Source: Vibrio sp. CK2-1 (GTDB lineage: Bacteria > Pseudomonadota > Gammaproteobacteria > Enterobacterales > Vibrionaceae). From it: a DNA stretch of 64,000 nt. The DNA lies in assembly GCF_021726515.1 (NCBI RefSeq), contig NZ_JAKKCJ010000002.1:124001-188000 (forward strand), given 5' to 3'. A program made the translations under genes and the position numbers. Under the pieces are notes generated by a model. It did no database searches. It saw nothing but the letters and a program-made list of their open reading frames with translations, and was not told the origin of the DNA. Below are positions 1-8,941 of this stretch, piece by piece (the first letter of the stretch is position 1; every line of letters starts with the position of its first letter).

Positions 1-825
1 CGCGCTGCTCAATCTGTCGTTAAATACCCAGCTAACTTATTAGCATTATCTGAATCGCATAAAAAACCGGTGGTATGTTGGGTTAAGCGTTCGTTGATTG
101 CCTTAATTATTATTTTGTTGGCTCTAGGTGGTTGGTCTTGGTGGACCAGTTATCAGGCTCGAGTTCAAGATCAGCAAACGGAAACGGATGTCATTGAACA
201 AAATGAAGTTAAGCAAGATGCGGCAGATACACTTCCAAATCAAGTTAGTTCAGCAACGGATACCACATCAGGTGCGCAATCGACATTAGATGCCGAACAA
301 CCTCAAGAAGACGATACGCTACCGCAGGCGGTGACGGATAAAACGTTAACCGTAGGCGATGAGTCTGATTCTGAACAAAAACGTGTGGTGGTGCCTTCAA
401 AGGTTGTCGATGCATTGCTGGATGGCGACTCACCGAAAGATGCCAAAGTGTCTAATGATGAAGTGACATCCGCTCAAGCTTCATCGGTTCAAAATACGGG
501 AAGTTCATTGAAAGATGATCAGCTTACGTTAGCCGATGATGCGTTATTAGCATTACCTGCTGAGCGTTATACCTTGCAATTAGCGGCAGTCACTAAGCAA
601 GAAGAAGCGGTTAACTTTATTAAGATGTATGACCTAGATGGTCAAGTTCGAGTTTACCGCACGCTACGTAATCAGCAATCTTGGTATATCGTGACTTACC
701 AAGACTTTGCTAGCATCAAGGAAACCCGAGATGCGGCTCAAGAACTATCATTAGCGCTACAAAAAGAACAACCATGGCCTAAATCGATAGCGCAAGTTCA
801 TCAAGAAATTGAACGAGCGAAATAG
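1..825 (+). CDS. damX: DamX-like SPOR-domain cell-division protein (5' truncated)
   Basis: The reading frame is open from base 1, so the gene begins before the window; 274 residues are visible and the first ATG/GTG inside is not the true start. Seen: one hydrophobic membrane span at about visible residues 29-46, a long acidic, Gln/Ser-rich low-complexity periplasmic linker, and a C-terminal SPOR-type domain (about residues 193-268, starting RYTLQLAA). SPOR domains bind septal peptidoglycan with denuded glycan strands, and DamX is a septal-ring protein in enterobacteria. Its position directly upstream of dam matches the conserved damX-dam order. The missing N-terminus would hold the cytoplasmic part. 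The assignment rests on domain layout and synteny. Confidence 0.85.
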   Translation, partial: RAAQSVVKYPANLLALSESHKKPVVCWVKRSLIALIIILLALGGWSWWTSYQARVQDQQTETDVIEQNEVKQDAADTLPNQVSSATDTTSGAQSTLDAEQPQEDDTLPQAVTDKTLTVGDESDSEQKRVVVPSKVVDALLDGDSPKDAKVSNDEVTSAQASSVQNTGSSLKDDQLTLADDALLALPAERYTLQLAAVTKQEEAVNFIKMYDLDGQVRVYRTLRNQQSWYIVTYQDFASIKETRDAAQELSLALQKEQPWPKSIAQVHQEIERAK

Positions 826-862
826 CGCAGACCCTAGCGCGGAAATATGTTACATTCCTCAG

Positions 863-883
863 CCCATCAACAATTTCGATGGG
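863..883 (+). terminator. short hairpin between damX and dam
   Basis: CCCATC (863-868) pairs with GATGGG (878-883) across a 9-nt loop. There is no T-run after it, so it is at most a weak attenuator or mRNA end; dam is probably still partly co-transcribed with damX. Confidence 0.35.
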
Positions 884-921
884 TTGGTGAAAACACTTGT
901 GGTCGGTGAGTAGTAAAATAA

Positions 922-1743
922 ATGAAGAAGCAGCGAGCTTTCCTCAAATGGGCAGGCGGTAAATACGGTTTAGTTGAAGACATTCAACGTCACCTACCAG
1001 AAGGTAGAAAGCTAGTTGAACCTTTCGTCGGAGCGGGTTCGGTATTTTTGAATACCGACTATGACCAATATCTATTGGCCGATATCAATCCAGACTTAAT
1101 TAATCTGTATAACTTATTAAAACAGCAACCTGACTTGTTTATTCAAGAGGCACAGCGTTTTTTCACACCTGAATATAACCGCAAAGAAGTCTACCTAGGC
1201 GTACGCGCTGACTTTAACCAGAGCCAAGATACTTTTTTCCGCTCTCTTGCTTTCCTATATATGAATCGATTCGGTTTTAATGGTTTATGCCGTTACAACA
1301 AAAAAGGTGGCTTTAATGTGCCTTTTGGTTCTTATAAAAAACCTTACTTCCCTGAAAATGAAATGCTGAACTTTGCTGAAAAAGCCAAGAAGGCGACATT
1401 TGTGTGTGAAGGCTACCCACAGACGTTTGCCCGAGCGCGCAAAGGTTGTGTGGTGTATTGCGACCCTCCTTATGCTCCATTAGCTCAAGCGAGTAACTTT
1501 ACTTCTTACGCTGGTAATGGCTTTTCATTAGACGACCAAGCAGAATTAGCCAGTATTGCCGAGCACACCGCCGTGCAACGCGATATCCCAGTACTGATTT
1601 CCAATCACGATACCGCATTAACTCGCCGCCTATATAAAGGTGCTCAGTTGAACGTAGTGAAAGTAAAACGCACCATCAGTCGCAATGGCGCAGGCCGTAA
1701 CAAGGTTGATGAGTTATTGGCGCTGTTTGAAGCGAAGGGGTAG
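922..1743 (+). CDS. dam: DNA adenine methyltransferase Dam (GATC)
   Basis: Transfers a methyl group from SAM to N6 of adenine in GATC; this marks strands for mismatch repair and times replication initiation (in vibrios also chromosome II). At 273 residues it is close to the E. coli enzyme. Seen: the FLKWAGGK N-terminal motif (residues 7-14), the SAM-binding EPFVGAGS motif (33-40) and the catalytic DPPY tetrad at 181-184, the same position as in E. coli. The start ATG has only a weak purine-rich stretch upstream; no better in-frame start exists. Follows damX after 96 bases and is followed by a repeat-rich gap before rpe. Confidence 0.97.
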   Translation: MKKQRAFLKWAGGKYGLVEDIQRHLPEGRKLVEPFVGAGSVFLNTDYDQYLLADINPDLINLYNLLKQQPDLFIQEAQRFFTPEYNRKEVYLGVRADFNQSQDTFFRSLAFLYMNRFGFNGLCRYNKKGGFNVPFGSYKKPYFPENEMLNFAEKAKKATFVCEGYPQTFARARKGCVVYCDPPYAPLAQASNFTSYAGNGFSLDDQAELASIAEHTAVQRDIPVLISNHDTALTRRLYKGAQLNVVKVKRTISRNGAGRNKVDELLALFEAKG

Positions 1744-2013
1744 TTTCGGTACTCGGATTCTCGGTCGTTTCACTTCTCGTTGCTCGAAATTTGTTGTGGG
1801 TGACGTGTAGCGTGTAACGAGGAAAAGCGTGGTAACCTGTTGTTAACTCGCGACACAGAATGAAGTATTCACGCCTCTCGCTACAGCCTTTTCGTTTCTT
1901 TTTTTCTCTTACTGCTCTTTCTCTCAACTCGAAACACAGTGTTCACGTATCTAGTCACTTCTTTCTGTGTCTTTGCCGAGTTACGAGCAGCGAAGCGCCC
2001 GAGCCACGAAACT
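1742..2013. repeat. CGAG-rich intergenic inverted-repeat element, copy A
   Basis: This fills most of the 390-base gene-free gap between dam and rpe. The left end (AGTTTCG, 1742-1748, followed by CTCGG and CTTCTCG blocks) is repeated in inverted orientation at the right end (ACGAGCAGCGAAGCGC about 1983-1998, ending CGAAACT at 2007-2013). Similar ends occur at 22934-23032 and 25155-25272, and a minimal version at 10893-10940. The short open frames inside it look incidental. About 272 bases, the longest copy seen here. Confidence 0.6.
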
Positions 2014-2133
2014 CGCTCAATAATACCGTGACCATCAACTCGTAAACTACCTCTCATCTTGTATATAAACGTTTGCTTGGGTAAACTTGCGCCAATTTCA
2101 TCCCATTGATTTAGGCCATACTCGGAGTTAGCC

Positions 2134-2805
2134 ATGAAAGACTTTCTGATCGCACCATCCATCCTCTCTGCTGATTTTGCTCGTTTAGGCGAAGATGTCG
2201 AAAGAGTATTAGCCGCGGGTGCTGATGTTGTTCACTTTGATGTGATGGACAATCACTATGTGCCTAACCTGACTTTTGGCGCGCCAATCTGTAAAGCGTT
2301 GCGTGACTACGGGATTACTGCGCCGATTGATGTTCACTTAATGGTAAAACCTGTCGATAGCATCGTGCCTGAGTTTGCAAAAGCGGGCGCATCGATGATC
2401 ACTTTCCACATTGAAGCTTCTGAGCACGTTGACCGTACTTTGCAATTAATCAAAGAACACGGTTGTCAGGCAGGGGTAGTGTTTAACCCAGCAACGCCGC
2501 TTCATCACCTAGATTACATCATGGATAAAGTCGATATGATTTTGTTGATGTCAGTAAACCCAGGCTTTGGTGGTCAATCTTTCATTCCATCTACGTTAGA
2601 TAAGTTACGTGAAGTACGTAAGCGTATTGATGCAAGTGGCCGTAATATCCGTCTTGAAATTGATGGTGGTGTGAAAGTGGATAATATCCGTGAAATCGCT
2701 GAAGCGGGTGCAGATATGTTCGTGGCAGGCTCGGCAATTTTCAATCAACCTGATTATAAAGAAGTGATTGATCAGATGCGCGAAGAACTTGCGAAAGCAA
2801 AATAA
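2134..2805 (+). CDS. rpe: ribulose-phosphate 3-epimerase
   Basis: Interconverts D-ribulose 5-phosphate and D-xylulose 5-phosphate in the pentose phosphate pathway (cytosol). The 223-residue TIM barrel has the metal and catalytic residues of the family: HFDVMD (H34, D36), DVHLM (H68) and the IDGG loop with D177. It belongs to the dam-rpe-gph-trpS cluster conserved in gammaproteobacteria. Unlike the compact E. coli arrangement, it is followed at once by a strong intrinsic terminator that separates it from gph. Confidence 0.97.
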   Translation: MKDFLIAPSILSADFARLGEDVERVLAAGADVVHFDVMDNHYVPNLTFGAPICKALRDYGITAPIDVHLMVKPVDSIVPEFAKAGASMITFHIEASEHVDRTLQLIKEHGCQAGVVFNPATPLHHLDYIMDKVDMILLMSVNPGFGGQSFIPSTLDKLREVRKRIDASGRNIRLEIDGGVKVDNIREIAEAGADMFVAGSAIFNQPDYKEVIDQMREELAKAK

Positions 2806-2840
2806 CGCTAAATGCCCCTAGGTAACTAGTGGTCGATATC

Positions 2841-2875
2841 AAAAGAGGCTTGAGATACACTCAAGCCTCTTTTTT
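2841..2875 (+). terminator. strong intrinsic terminator after rpe
   Basis: A stem of about 11 pairs (CTTGAG-type arms with GAGGCT / AGCCTC, loop ATACA) is followed by a run of T and preceded by a run of A, so it could work in both directions. It ends only 23 bases before the gph start codon. Confidence 0.9.
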
Positions 2876-2898
2876 GTTTGAATGGAAGTGTGTTGTAA

Positions 2899-3597
2899 AT
2901 GGAAGCTGTGAAGACCCTACAAGATATTCAATTAATCGCATTTGATTTAGATGGCACTTTACTTGATAGCGTACCTGATCTGGCGGTTGCCGCCGATCAA
3001 GCCGTACAAAGCTTAGGTTTTCCATCGGTAACCGAAGAACAAGTTCGAGATTGGGTTGGTAATGGCGCAGACATACTGATTGGTCGCGCGCTAAGTCAGA
3101 ATATTAAAGTTGATCCATCATTAGATGCGGATTTGCTGAAACAAGCGCGTGTGCGTTTTGATGAGTATTATCACCAAGGTGGTCATCGATTAAGTCATTT
3201 ATATTCTAATGTAACATCGACATTGAAGGCCTTGCATCAAGCTGGCTATAAAATGGCGATTGTCACCAATAAGCCTTCCGCTTTTGTGCCAGATATTTTG
3301 CAGCAGCATGGCATTGCCGATCTGTTTGTCGATGTGATTGGTGGTGATGACTTCCCCAATAAAAAGCCAGATCCGATGGCGCTAAACTGGTTATTAGAAA
3401 AGCATCAAGTCAGCGCACAGCAAATGCTGATGGTCGGCGATTCAAAAAATGATGTATTAGCTGCGCAAAATGCCGGTTGTCATAGTTTTGCACTGACTTA
3501 TGGCTACAACCACGGTGAGCCAATTTCTGACTCAGCCCCAGACTACGTTGCAGATAATATTGCTGAGATGCTAGATGTGCTGAGTGTTTCTCAATAA
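2899..3597 (+). CDS. gph: phosphoglycolate phosphatase (HAD family)
   Basis: Hydrolyses 2-phosphoglycolate, formed when oxidised 3'-DNA ends are repaired. The 232-residue HAD hydrolase shows motif I FDLDGTLLDS (nucleophile D16, acid/base D18), motif II TNKPS, and motif III/IV with KKPDP and VGDSKND. Start ATG has GGAAG about 10 bases upstream. It lies between rpe and trpS as in relatives, but the terminator just upstream implies either read-through or its own promoter. Confidence 0.93.
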   Translation: MEAVKTLQDIQLIAFDLDGTLLDSVPDLAVAADQAVQSLGFPSVTEEQVRDWVGNGADILIGRALSQNIKVDPSLDADLLKQARVRFDEYYHQGGHRLSHLYSNVTSTLKALHQAGYKMAIVTNKPSAFVPDILQQHGIADLFVDVIGGDDFPNKKPDPMALNWLLEKHQVSAQQMLMVGDSKNDVLAAQNAGCHSFALTYGYNHGEPISDSAPDYVADNIAEMLDVLSVSQ

Positions 3598-3662
3598 TTG
3601 TGGTTATTCGAACAATTAGTCCGATAAAACGCTAGTCAAACCGAGCTAGATCAGTAAACTGA

Positions 3663-3716
3663 AATGCCTGTTTATCTTTCATTTAATTTGAATGCAAAGA
3701 GACAGGCATTATTTTT
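3663..3716 (+). terminator. hairpin with T-run after gph
   Basis: AATGCCTGT (3663-3671) pairs perfectly with ACAGGCATT (3702-3710). Inside, CTTTCATT and AATGCAAAG extend the stem imperfectly. It is followed by ATTTTTA. A probable terminator, or attenuator, ahead of trpS. Confidence 0.65.
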
Positions 3717-3776
3717 AATTTCAGCCCAGTATTCGATGATGAGTATTAATAGGGGCGACAGTAAGGGAAAAGAAAC

Positions 3777-4793
3777 ATGAGCAAACCCATAGTATTAAGT
3801 GGTGTTCAACCATCTGGTGAACTGAGTATTGGTAACTACTTGGGTGCTCTACGTCAATGGCAACAAATGCAAGATGACTATGATTGCCAGTACTGCGTTG
3901 TTGACCTTCATGCAGTTACGGTTCGTCAAGATCCTAAAGCTCTGTATGAAGCGACATTAGATGCATTAGCAGTTTGTCTTGCGGTTGGTGTTGATCCTAA
4001 GAAGAGCACGTTATTCGTTCAGTCACATGTACCGGAACATGCTCAACTAGGTTGGCTTCTTAACTGTTATACCCAAATGGGCGAATTGAATCGTATGACT
4101 CAGTTCAAGGATAAATCACAGCGTTACGCTAATGATGTCAACGCTGGGCTTTTTGCCTACCCAGTATTAATGGCGGCGGATATTTTGCTGTACGGTGCTC
4201 ACCAAGTACCGGTCGGTAACGATCAGAAGCAGCACCTAGAGCTAGCCCGTGATATCGCGACTCGCTTTAATAATGTGTATAGCCCTGAAAATCCAATTTT
4301 CCAAATTCCAGAGCCATACATTCCACAAGTGAATGCTCGCGTAATGAGCTTGCAAGATGCGACTAAGAAAATGTCTAAATCGGACGATAACCGTAAAAAC
4401 GTTATTACCATTTTAGAAGATCCAAAGTCGATTCTGAAAAAGATCAATAAAGCGCAAACCGATGCTGAAACGCCACCACGCATCGCGCATGATGTGGAAA
4501 ATAAAGCAGGCATTTCAAACTTGATGGGACTGTACTCGGCAGCAACGGGTAAATCTTATCAAGAAATTGAAGCGCAATATGCTGGCGTTGAAATGTACGG
4601 CCCATTTAAGAAAGATGTGGGTGAAGCGATTGTTGCGATGCTTGAGCCGATTCAATCTGAATACAAGCGTATCCGTGAAGACCGCGCTTATATGGATCAA
4701 GTGATGAAAATCGGTGCTGAAAAAGCCTCAGCAAAAGCTGCAGTGACGTTAGCGAAAGCTTACCAAGCAGTAGGGTTTGTGCCTCGCGGCTAA
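3777..4793 (+). CDS. trpS: tryptophanyl-tRNA synthetase
   Basis: Class I aminoacyl-tRNA synthetase that charges tRNA-Trp. 338 residues (E. coli 334). Seen: a HIGH-type motif in [13 protein letters not shown] (SIGN at 17-20), the [15 protein letters not shown] segment typical of TrpRS, and the KMSKS loop at 198-202. Last gene of the dam-rpe-gph-trpS block, ended by an intrinsic terminator and convergent with the acyl-CoA synthetase gene. Confidence 0.97.
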   Translation: MSKPIVLSGVQPSGELSIGNYLGALRQWQQMQDDYDCQYCVVDLHAVTVRQDPKALYEATLDALAVCLAVGVDPKKSTLFVQSHVPEHAQLGWLLNCYTQMGELNRMTQFKDKSQRYANDVNAGLFAYPVLMAADILLYGAHQVPVGNDQKQHLELARDIATRFNNVYSPENPIFQIPEPYIPQVNARVMSLQDATKKMSKSDDNRKNVITILEDPKSILKKINKAQTDAETPPRIAHDVENKAGISNLMGLYSAATGKSYQEIEAQYAGVEMYGPFKKDVGEAIVAMLEPIQSEYKRIREDRAYMDQVMKIGAEKASAKAAVTLAKAYQAVGFVPRG

Positions 4794-4818
4794 ATTCGAT
4801 ATTAGGTCTAGAGATAAA

Positions 4819-4853
4819 AACCGCTGGAGTTGATACTTTCAGCGGTTTTTTTG
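4819..4853 (+). terminator. bidirectional terminator between trpS and the acyl-CoA synthetase gene
   Basis: AACCGCTG (4819-4826) pairs with CAGCGGTT (4840-4847), followed by TTTTT and preceded by AAAA. It sits between convergent genes and can serve both strands. Confidence 0.85.
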
Positions 4854-4875
4854 TTTTTATGACTTTTGGTCTTTC

Positions 4876-6447
4876 CTATGAGGTACGTAATTCTCGACGC
4901 AGCACTTTACCAACCGTTGATTTTGGTAGCTCCTCAAGGAACAAAATCTTACGCGGGATCTTATAGGCCGCTAAATTTTCACGGCAATAAGCCTCAATGT
5001 CTTTTTCTGTCAGTTCGCTGTCTGGTGTGGTGACTATGTGAGCGACAACTTTTTCTCCAGTTTTTTCATCTTCAGCTCCAACAATGGCGGCTTCAATGAT
5101 CTCTGGGTGCTGACACAAAACTTCTTCAATTTCATTTGGATAAACATTAAAGCCCGAGACGATGATCATATCTTTCATTCGGTCGACGATTTGAATCGCG
5201 CCGTTTGGCAGAATAAGTCCAACATCTCCCGTTAGAAAGTAGCCATTAATAATGCTCTTTTCGGTATCTTCAGGGCGATTCCAATAACCTTTCATTACCT
5301 GTGGGCCTTTAATGACTAATTCACCGACTTCGCCTTGCGGTAAAGGTTGATTGTCTTCATTCCACACTTGTATATCGGTATCGCAAAGAGGCGTGCCCAC
5401 ACTACCAGGTTGCTGCTGGCCAAATTCATTTAATGTGAGAACTGGGGAAGTTTCAGACAAGCCCCAACCTTCGGTGATGGTGCAACCGGTGACGTCTTTC
5501 CATAAATTAAAGGTGGAACTATTTAACGCTGAGCCACCAGATATCGTTAGTTTAAAGTTTGAAAAATCTAAATCTTTAAATTCAGGGTGTTGGCATAAAC
5601 CGACAAAGAGGGTGTTGATGCCGGACATGCCAATAAATGGCGTCGATTTTAGTGTCTCAACAAAGCCGGCAATGTCTCGTGGGTTTGGAATTAAAGTATT
5701 GGTTACGCCCAAACCAAATAGCGCGACCATATTTACGGTAAATGCATAAATATGGTAAAGCGGCAGCGGACAAATAAAGCTGCCACCGTCTAGTGGAGGG
5801 AGTTGCTCTAGTCGCTGTGCCATTTGAGATGCGTTGGTTAATATATTGGCATGGGTAAGGCTGGCACCTTTTGCGACACCAGTTGTGCCCCCTGTATATT
5901 GCAATACCGCAATATCATCCGGCTTAGCTTGAAGAGGTAGTCGCTCAGGTAGTGATTTCCCTTGCTCAAGCAGCGACATTAAGTCGAAGTATTGATGGGT
6001 TGATTCGGCCACTTTTAGTAAATCGGCCGCTTTGGTGACAATCACTTGTTCGATGCCAATTTTATCTTTAATCGCTTCATATTTTGGCAGTAAATCTTCG
6101 AGAATAATTAATGCCTTGGCACCAGAATCATTAAACTGATGATGCATTTCTCTTGGGGTATATAAAGGATTGGTGTTGACGATAATTAAACCCGCTTTAA
6201 GTGCACCGTAAGCGACAATCGGATATTGAGTTAAATTGGGCAATTGGATCGCAATGCGATCACCGGCCTGTAGGCCACTTTGGTGCTGTATCCACTGGGC
6301 AAAGTAGGTAGAAAGTTGCTCAATTTCAGCATAACTATGGCTTTTTCCTAAGCACTGGTAAGCTTGTTTGTCTGGTGCACTTAAGCAAGTGCTTTCAATA
6401 AATTGAACAAGATTTTGGTGTTGTAAAATAGATTGCCAGTTGCTCAT
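4876..6447 (-). CDS. long-chain acyl-CoA synthetase (FadD-like, AMP-binding)
   Basis: ANL-superfamily adenylate-forming enzyme expected to activate fatty acids with ATP and CoA. 523 residues, shorter than E. coli FadD (561). Seen: the phosphate-binding loop YTGGTTGVAKG (184-194), the GWGLSETSP motif, the TGDVG motif, the DRMKDMIIVSGFNVYP hinge/fatty-acid signature, and the C-terminal PKSTVGKVLRREL with the catalytic lysine. A good Shine-Dalgarno (AAGGAAGG) precedes the ATG. Monocistronic and convergent with trpS. Fatty-acid chain preference cannot be read from sequence; vibrios often carry more than one FadD paralogue, so fadD is not assigned. Confidence 0.85.
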   Translation of the reverse strand: MSNWQSILQHQNLVQFIESTCLSAPDKQAYQCLGKSHSYAEIEQLSTYFAQWIQHQSGLQAGDRIAIQLPNLTQYPIVAYGALKAGLIIVNTNPLYTPREMHHQFNDSGAKALIILEDLLPKYEAIKDKIGIEQVIVTKAADLLKVAESTHQYFDLMSLLEQGKSLPERLPLQAKPDDIAVLQYTGGTTGVAKGASLTHANILTNASQMAQRLEQLPPLDGGSFICPLPLYHIYAFTVNMVALFGLGVTNTLIPNPRDIAGFVETLKSTPFIGMSGINTLFVGLCQHPEFKDLDFSNFKLTISGGSALNSSTFNLWKDVTGCTITEGWGLSETSPVLTLNEFGQQQPGSVGTPLCDTDIQVWNEDNQPLPQGEVGELVIKGPQVMKGYWNRPEDTEKSIINGYFLTGDVGLILPNGAIQIVDRMKDMIIVSGFNVYPNEIEEVLCQHPEIIEAAIVGAEDEKTGEKVVAHIVTTPDSELTEKDIEAYCRENLAAYKIPRKILFLEELPKSTVGKVLRRELRTS

Positions 6448-6794
6448 TGACGCCTTCCTTACTGAGGGTATTTAGACCACTTACTTATTTAGACTAGTAT
6501 ATACCCGTCGTGCTTGAAGCAGCAGATTTGTTGACGATGTTTATTCGCTTCACTGCAACTCCAATGACTTTGGATACAATTGATTACGTATTATTAACAT
6601 ATTTATCACTAAGTATTGGGTTAGAGATAAAAATAATGTGGAGTTAAACACGTGTTTGAAGAAAAATGATGGTGTTTTTATGAACGAAATCATCTTGTAG
6701 TGGGGAAAATTATTAACTTTCTAGTGTGAGAAGCTTGCCTTTATTTGTCGCTATTGCAGAATAGCCACTTCTAATTTGGTATTAAGAACTCAAG
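6448..6794. other. divergent intergenic region, acyl-CoA synthetase / pabA
   Basis: A 347-base AT-rich gap between divergent start codons; it must hold both promoters. No good sigma-70 promoter stands out. Near 6500-6530 is a stretch (TATACCCGTCGTGCTTGAAG) resembling a dispersed intergenic repeat common in vibrios and enterics, but only one copy is seen in this window. No open frame or strong hairpin. Confidence 0.5.
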
Positions 6795-7373
6795 ATGCTG
6801 CTGATTATTGATAATTACGATTCCTTTACCTACAACCTCTACCAATACTTTTGTGAGTTAGGGGCTAAGGTACAAGTAATACGTAACGACGAAATTGATA
6901 TCGCCGGTATTGAAGCGCTTAACCCTAGCCACTTAGTGATCTCTCCGGGACCATGTACCCCCAATGAAGCGGGGATCTCTCTACAAGCCATTCAACATTT
7001 TGCAGGTAAGTTGCCAATATTAGGCGTTTGCCTAGGCCATCAAGCGATCGCACAAGCGTTTGGTGGTGAGGTGGTAAGAGCAAGACAAGTGATGCATGGC
7101 AAAACCTCGCCGATCGTTCATACCGGACAAAGCGTGTTTCGTGATTTACCCAATCCTTTAACCGTAACTCGTTATCACTCTTTAGTAGTTGAAACGACCA
7201 GCTTGCCTGAGTGCTTCGAATTGACCGCATGGACCACATTAGCCAATGGTGAGCTCGATGAAATCATGGGTTACCAGCATAAAAGCTTGCCGATAGAAGC
7301 GGTGCAGTTTCACCCTGAGTCGATTAAGACCGAAGGCGGCCATCAAATTTTAGCTAATTTCCTTCAGCGATAA
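6795..7373 (+). CDS. pabA: aminodeoxychorismate/anthranilate synthase glutaminase subunit
   Basis: Class I glutamine amidotransferase that supplies ammonia to PabB (aminodeoxychorismate, folate pathway) and perhaps TrpE. 192 residues. Seen: the [11 protein letters not shown] oxyanion region (50-60) and a complete triad, C79 in GVCLGHQAI and H173/E175 in QFHPES. No trpE, trpD or pabB lies beside it, and it precedes argD as in other vibrios, which favours PabA over a dedicated TrpG. Sequence alone does not separate the two roles. Confidence 0.88.
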   Translation: MLLIIDNYDSFTYNLYQYFCELGAKVQVIRNDEIDIAGIEALNPSHLVISPGPCTPNEAGISLQAIQHFAGKLPILGVCLGHQAIAQAFGGEVVRARQVMHGKTSPIVHTGQSVFRDLPNPLTVTRYHSLVVETTSLPECFELTAWTTLANGELDEIMGYQHKSLPIEAVQFHPESIKTEGGHQILANFLQR

Positions 7374-7469
7374 ATCCTGCCTAAAAGTTACAAAAACGTT
7401 AATTGTTCCACAACCTTGCGATTTAGATTTTATCCTATTCTAGAATTCCACTATCCTCTAAAGTATATA

Positions 7470-7487
7470 CCTGATCAGCTGTTCAGG
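7470..7487. promoter_or_regulatory. 18-bp near-perfect palindrome upstream of argD
   Basis: CCTGATCAGCTGTTCAGG is symmetrical at 16 of 18 positions (the two exceptions are one mismatched pair). It lies just upstream of the ARG boxes and far enough from pabA to be an operator for the argD promoter. I cannot assign a regulator. Confidence 0.4.
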
Positions 7488-7497
7488 AATGTTCTTG

Positions 7498-7536
7498 TTT
7501 GAATAAATATTTATAATAATTAAATAAAAAGTCATT
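7498..7536 (+). promoter_or_regulatory. tandem ArgR operator (two ARG boxes) of argD
   Basis: Two copies of the ArgR consensus core TGAATWWWWATTCA: TGAATAAATATTTA at 7500-7513 (13/14) and TAAATAAAAAGTCA at 7521-7534 (12/14). The cores start 21 bases apart, which is the canonical 18-bp box plus 3-bp spacing of hexameric ArgR sites. A good -10 hexamer, TATAAT, lies at 7512-7517 between and overlapping the boxes, so repression by promoter occlusion is expected. Confidence 0.82.
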
Positions 7537-7595
7537 GATGCGTTTCATCTAGTTAGCTAGATTAGTAGTAGGTGAATAAACGAAGAGGATTAGGG

Positions 7596-8807
7596 ATGTC
7601 AGTCGATACGCAAGTGCAAAGAAGTTGGTTTGAAGATGTGATGGTACCTTGTTACAACCCGATGGAAATGATTCCAGTGCGCGGGCAAGGTTCTGTGGTT
7701 TGGGATCAACAAGGAAAAGAATACATCGATTTCGCTGGTGGTATTGCGGTGAGTTGTCTTGGTCATTGTCATCCGGTGATGGTTGAAGCATTAACAGAGC
7801 AAGCCAATAAAATTTGGCATTTAAGCAATGTCATGACTAATGAGCCTGCATTACGTTTAGCTAAGAAACTGACGGAAATTAGTTTTGCTGAAAAAGTGTT
7901 TTTTGCCAACTCTGGCGCAGAAGCGAATGAAGCTGCATTAAAACTGGCTCGCCGTTGGGCAAAAGAAACCCATGGCGAAGAAAAAAGTGAAATCATCGCC
8001 TTTACCCAAGGTTTTCATGGCCGTACCTTCTTCACGGTAACCGTTGGTGGTCAGCCAGCCTATTCCGATGGCTTTGGCCCTAAGCCGGGCGGTATTACCC
8101 ATATTCCTTATAACGATCTTGAAGCATTAAAAGCACACTTATCGGATAAAACCTGTGCCGTGATGATGGAACCTCTACAAGGTGAAGGTGGGGTCGTTTC
8201 TCCGGATCCTGAGTTTGTACAAGCGGTGAGAGATCTTTGCGATCAACACCATGCGTTATTGATCTTTGATGAAGTACAAACGGGTAACGGTAGAACCGGT
8301 CACTTCTATGCTTATCAAGAACTTGGCGTGACACCAGATATTCTATCTACCGCAAAATCGCTTGGCGGTGGTTTCCCAATTGGCGCAATGCTTACGACTA
8401 CTGAATTAGCCCAACATATGAAGGCGGGTGTTCATGGCTCAACCTATGGCGGCAATCCATTAGCGTGTGCGGTTGCTGAAGCGGTCGTTAATCACATTAG
8501 TCAGCCATCAGTGCTACAAGGCGTTGCTGAGCGTGAGCAATGGTTAAAACAAGGTCTATCGGCATTAAACGATAAGTACGGTTTATTTGCAGATATTCGT
8601 GGTAAAGGTTTACTGATCGGTGCCGAACTTAATAATGAGTGGAAAGGCCGAGCGCGCGATATTTTAGTAGCGGCAGGTCAACACGGCTTATTGCTGTTAG
8701 TGGCTGGTGCTAACGTGGTGCGTTTTACGCCGTCTTTAGTGATCACCCAAAAAGAAATTGAGCAAGGTTTGGAGAAACTCGATCAAGCGATCGCCTCACT
8801 GGTTTAA
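7596..8807 (+). CDS. argD: acetylornithine/succinylornithine aminotransferase
   Basis: PLP-dependent class III aminotransferase. ArgD converts N-acetylglutamate semialdehyde to N-acetylornithine; the same enzyme type (AstC) acts on succinylornithine in arginine catabolism, and DapC activity is known for some. I chose ATG at 7596 (403 residues), preceded by AGAGGA, rather than an in-frame GTG at 7572. Seen: the [15 protein letters not shown] cofactor region, the IFDEVQTG motif with D225, and the PLP lysine K254 in STAKSLGGG. Two ARG boxes upstream point to arginine-controlled expression, while astA directly downstream points to a catabolic role too. Confidence 0.93.
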   Translation: MSVDTQVQRSWFEDVMVPCYNPMEMIPVRGQGSVVWDQQGKEYIDFAGGIAVSCLGHCHPVMVEALTEQANKIWHLSNVMTNEPALRLAKKLTEISFAEKVFFANSGAEANEAALKLARRWAKETHGEEKSEIIAFTQGFHGRTFFTVTVGGQPAYSDGFGPKPGGITHIPYNDLEALKAHLSDKTCAVMMEPLQGEGGVVSPDPEFVQAVRDLCDQHHALLIFDEVQTGNGRTGHFYAYQELGVTPDILSTAKSLGGGFPIGAMLTTTELAQHMKAGVHGSTYGGNPLACAVAEAVVNHISQPSVLQGVAEREQWLKQGLSALNDKYGLFADIRGKGLLIGAELNNEWKGRARDILVAAGQHGLLLLVAGANVVRFTPSLVITQKEIEQGLEKLDQAIASLV

Positions 8808-8888
8808 TCGTCTTTCGACCACTTAACTTCTACCATTCATCTACTAGGGCAGCTCAGGTTGCCCTATGATTTATTATGACTCTTATAC

Positions 8889-8923
8889 TCAGGTGACTTT
8901 ATATTCTAAAAGAGTCACCCTGA
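8889..8923 (+). other. hairpin between argD and astA
   Basis: TCAGGTGACT (8889-8898) pairs with AGTCACCCTGA (8913-8923) with one bulged C. It has no T-run and ends just before the astA Shine-Dalgarno. It may protect or attenuate the argD-astA transcript. A second small stem (AGGGCA/TGCCCT) lies at about 8847-8865. Confidence 0.55.
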
Positions 8924-8941
8924 ATTAAAGGAGGAGGCAAT

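Noticed and set aside
2063..2078. PurR-like site (AAACGTTTGC core) upstream of rpe
   Set aside because: Only 12/16 to the consensus, outer positions poor, and rpe is not a known purine-regulon gene.
1860..2162. Open frames on both strands in the dam-rpe gap and across the rpe start
   Set aside because: They lie inside the repeat element, have biased Ser/Arg composition, no ribosome sites, and one overlaps the rpe coding start.
5351..5749. 132-residue antisense frame within the acyl-CoA synthetase gene
   Set aside because: A shadow of the well-supported opposite frame; no ribosome site and no recognisable domain.
6460..6490. FadR half-site (AGTGGTC) upstream of the acyl-CoA synthetase gene
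   Set aside because: Only one half matches well; the second arm is missing.
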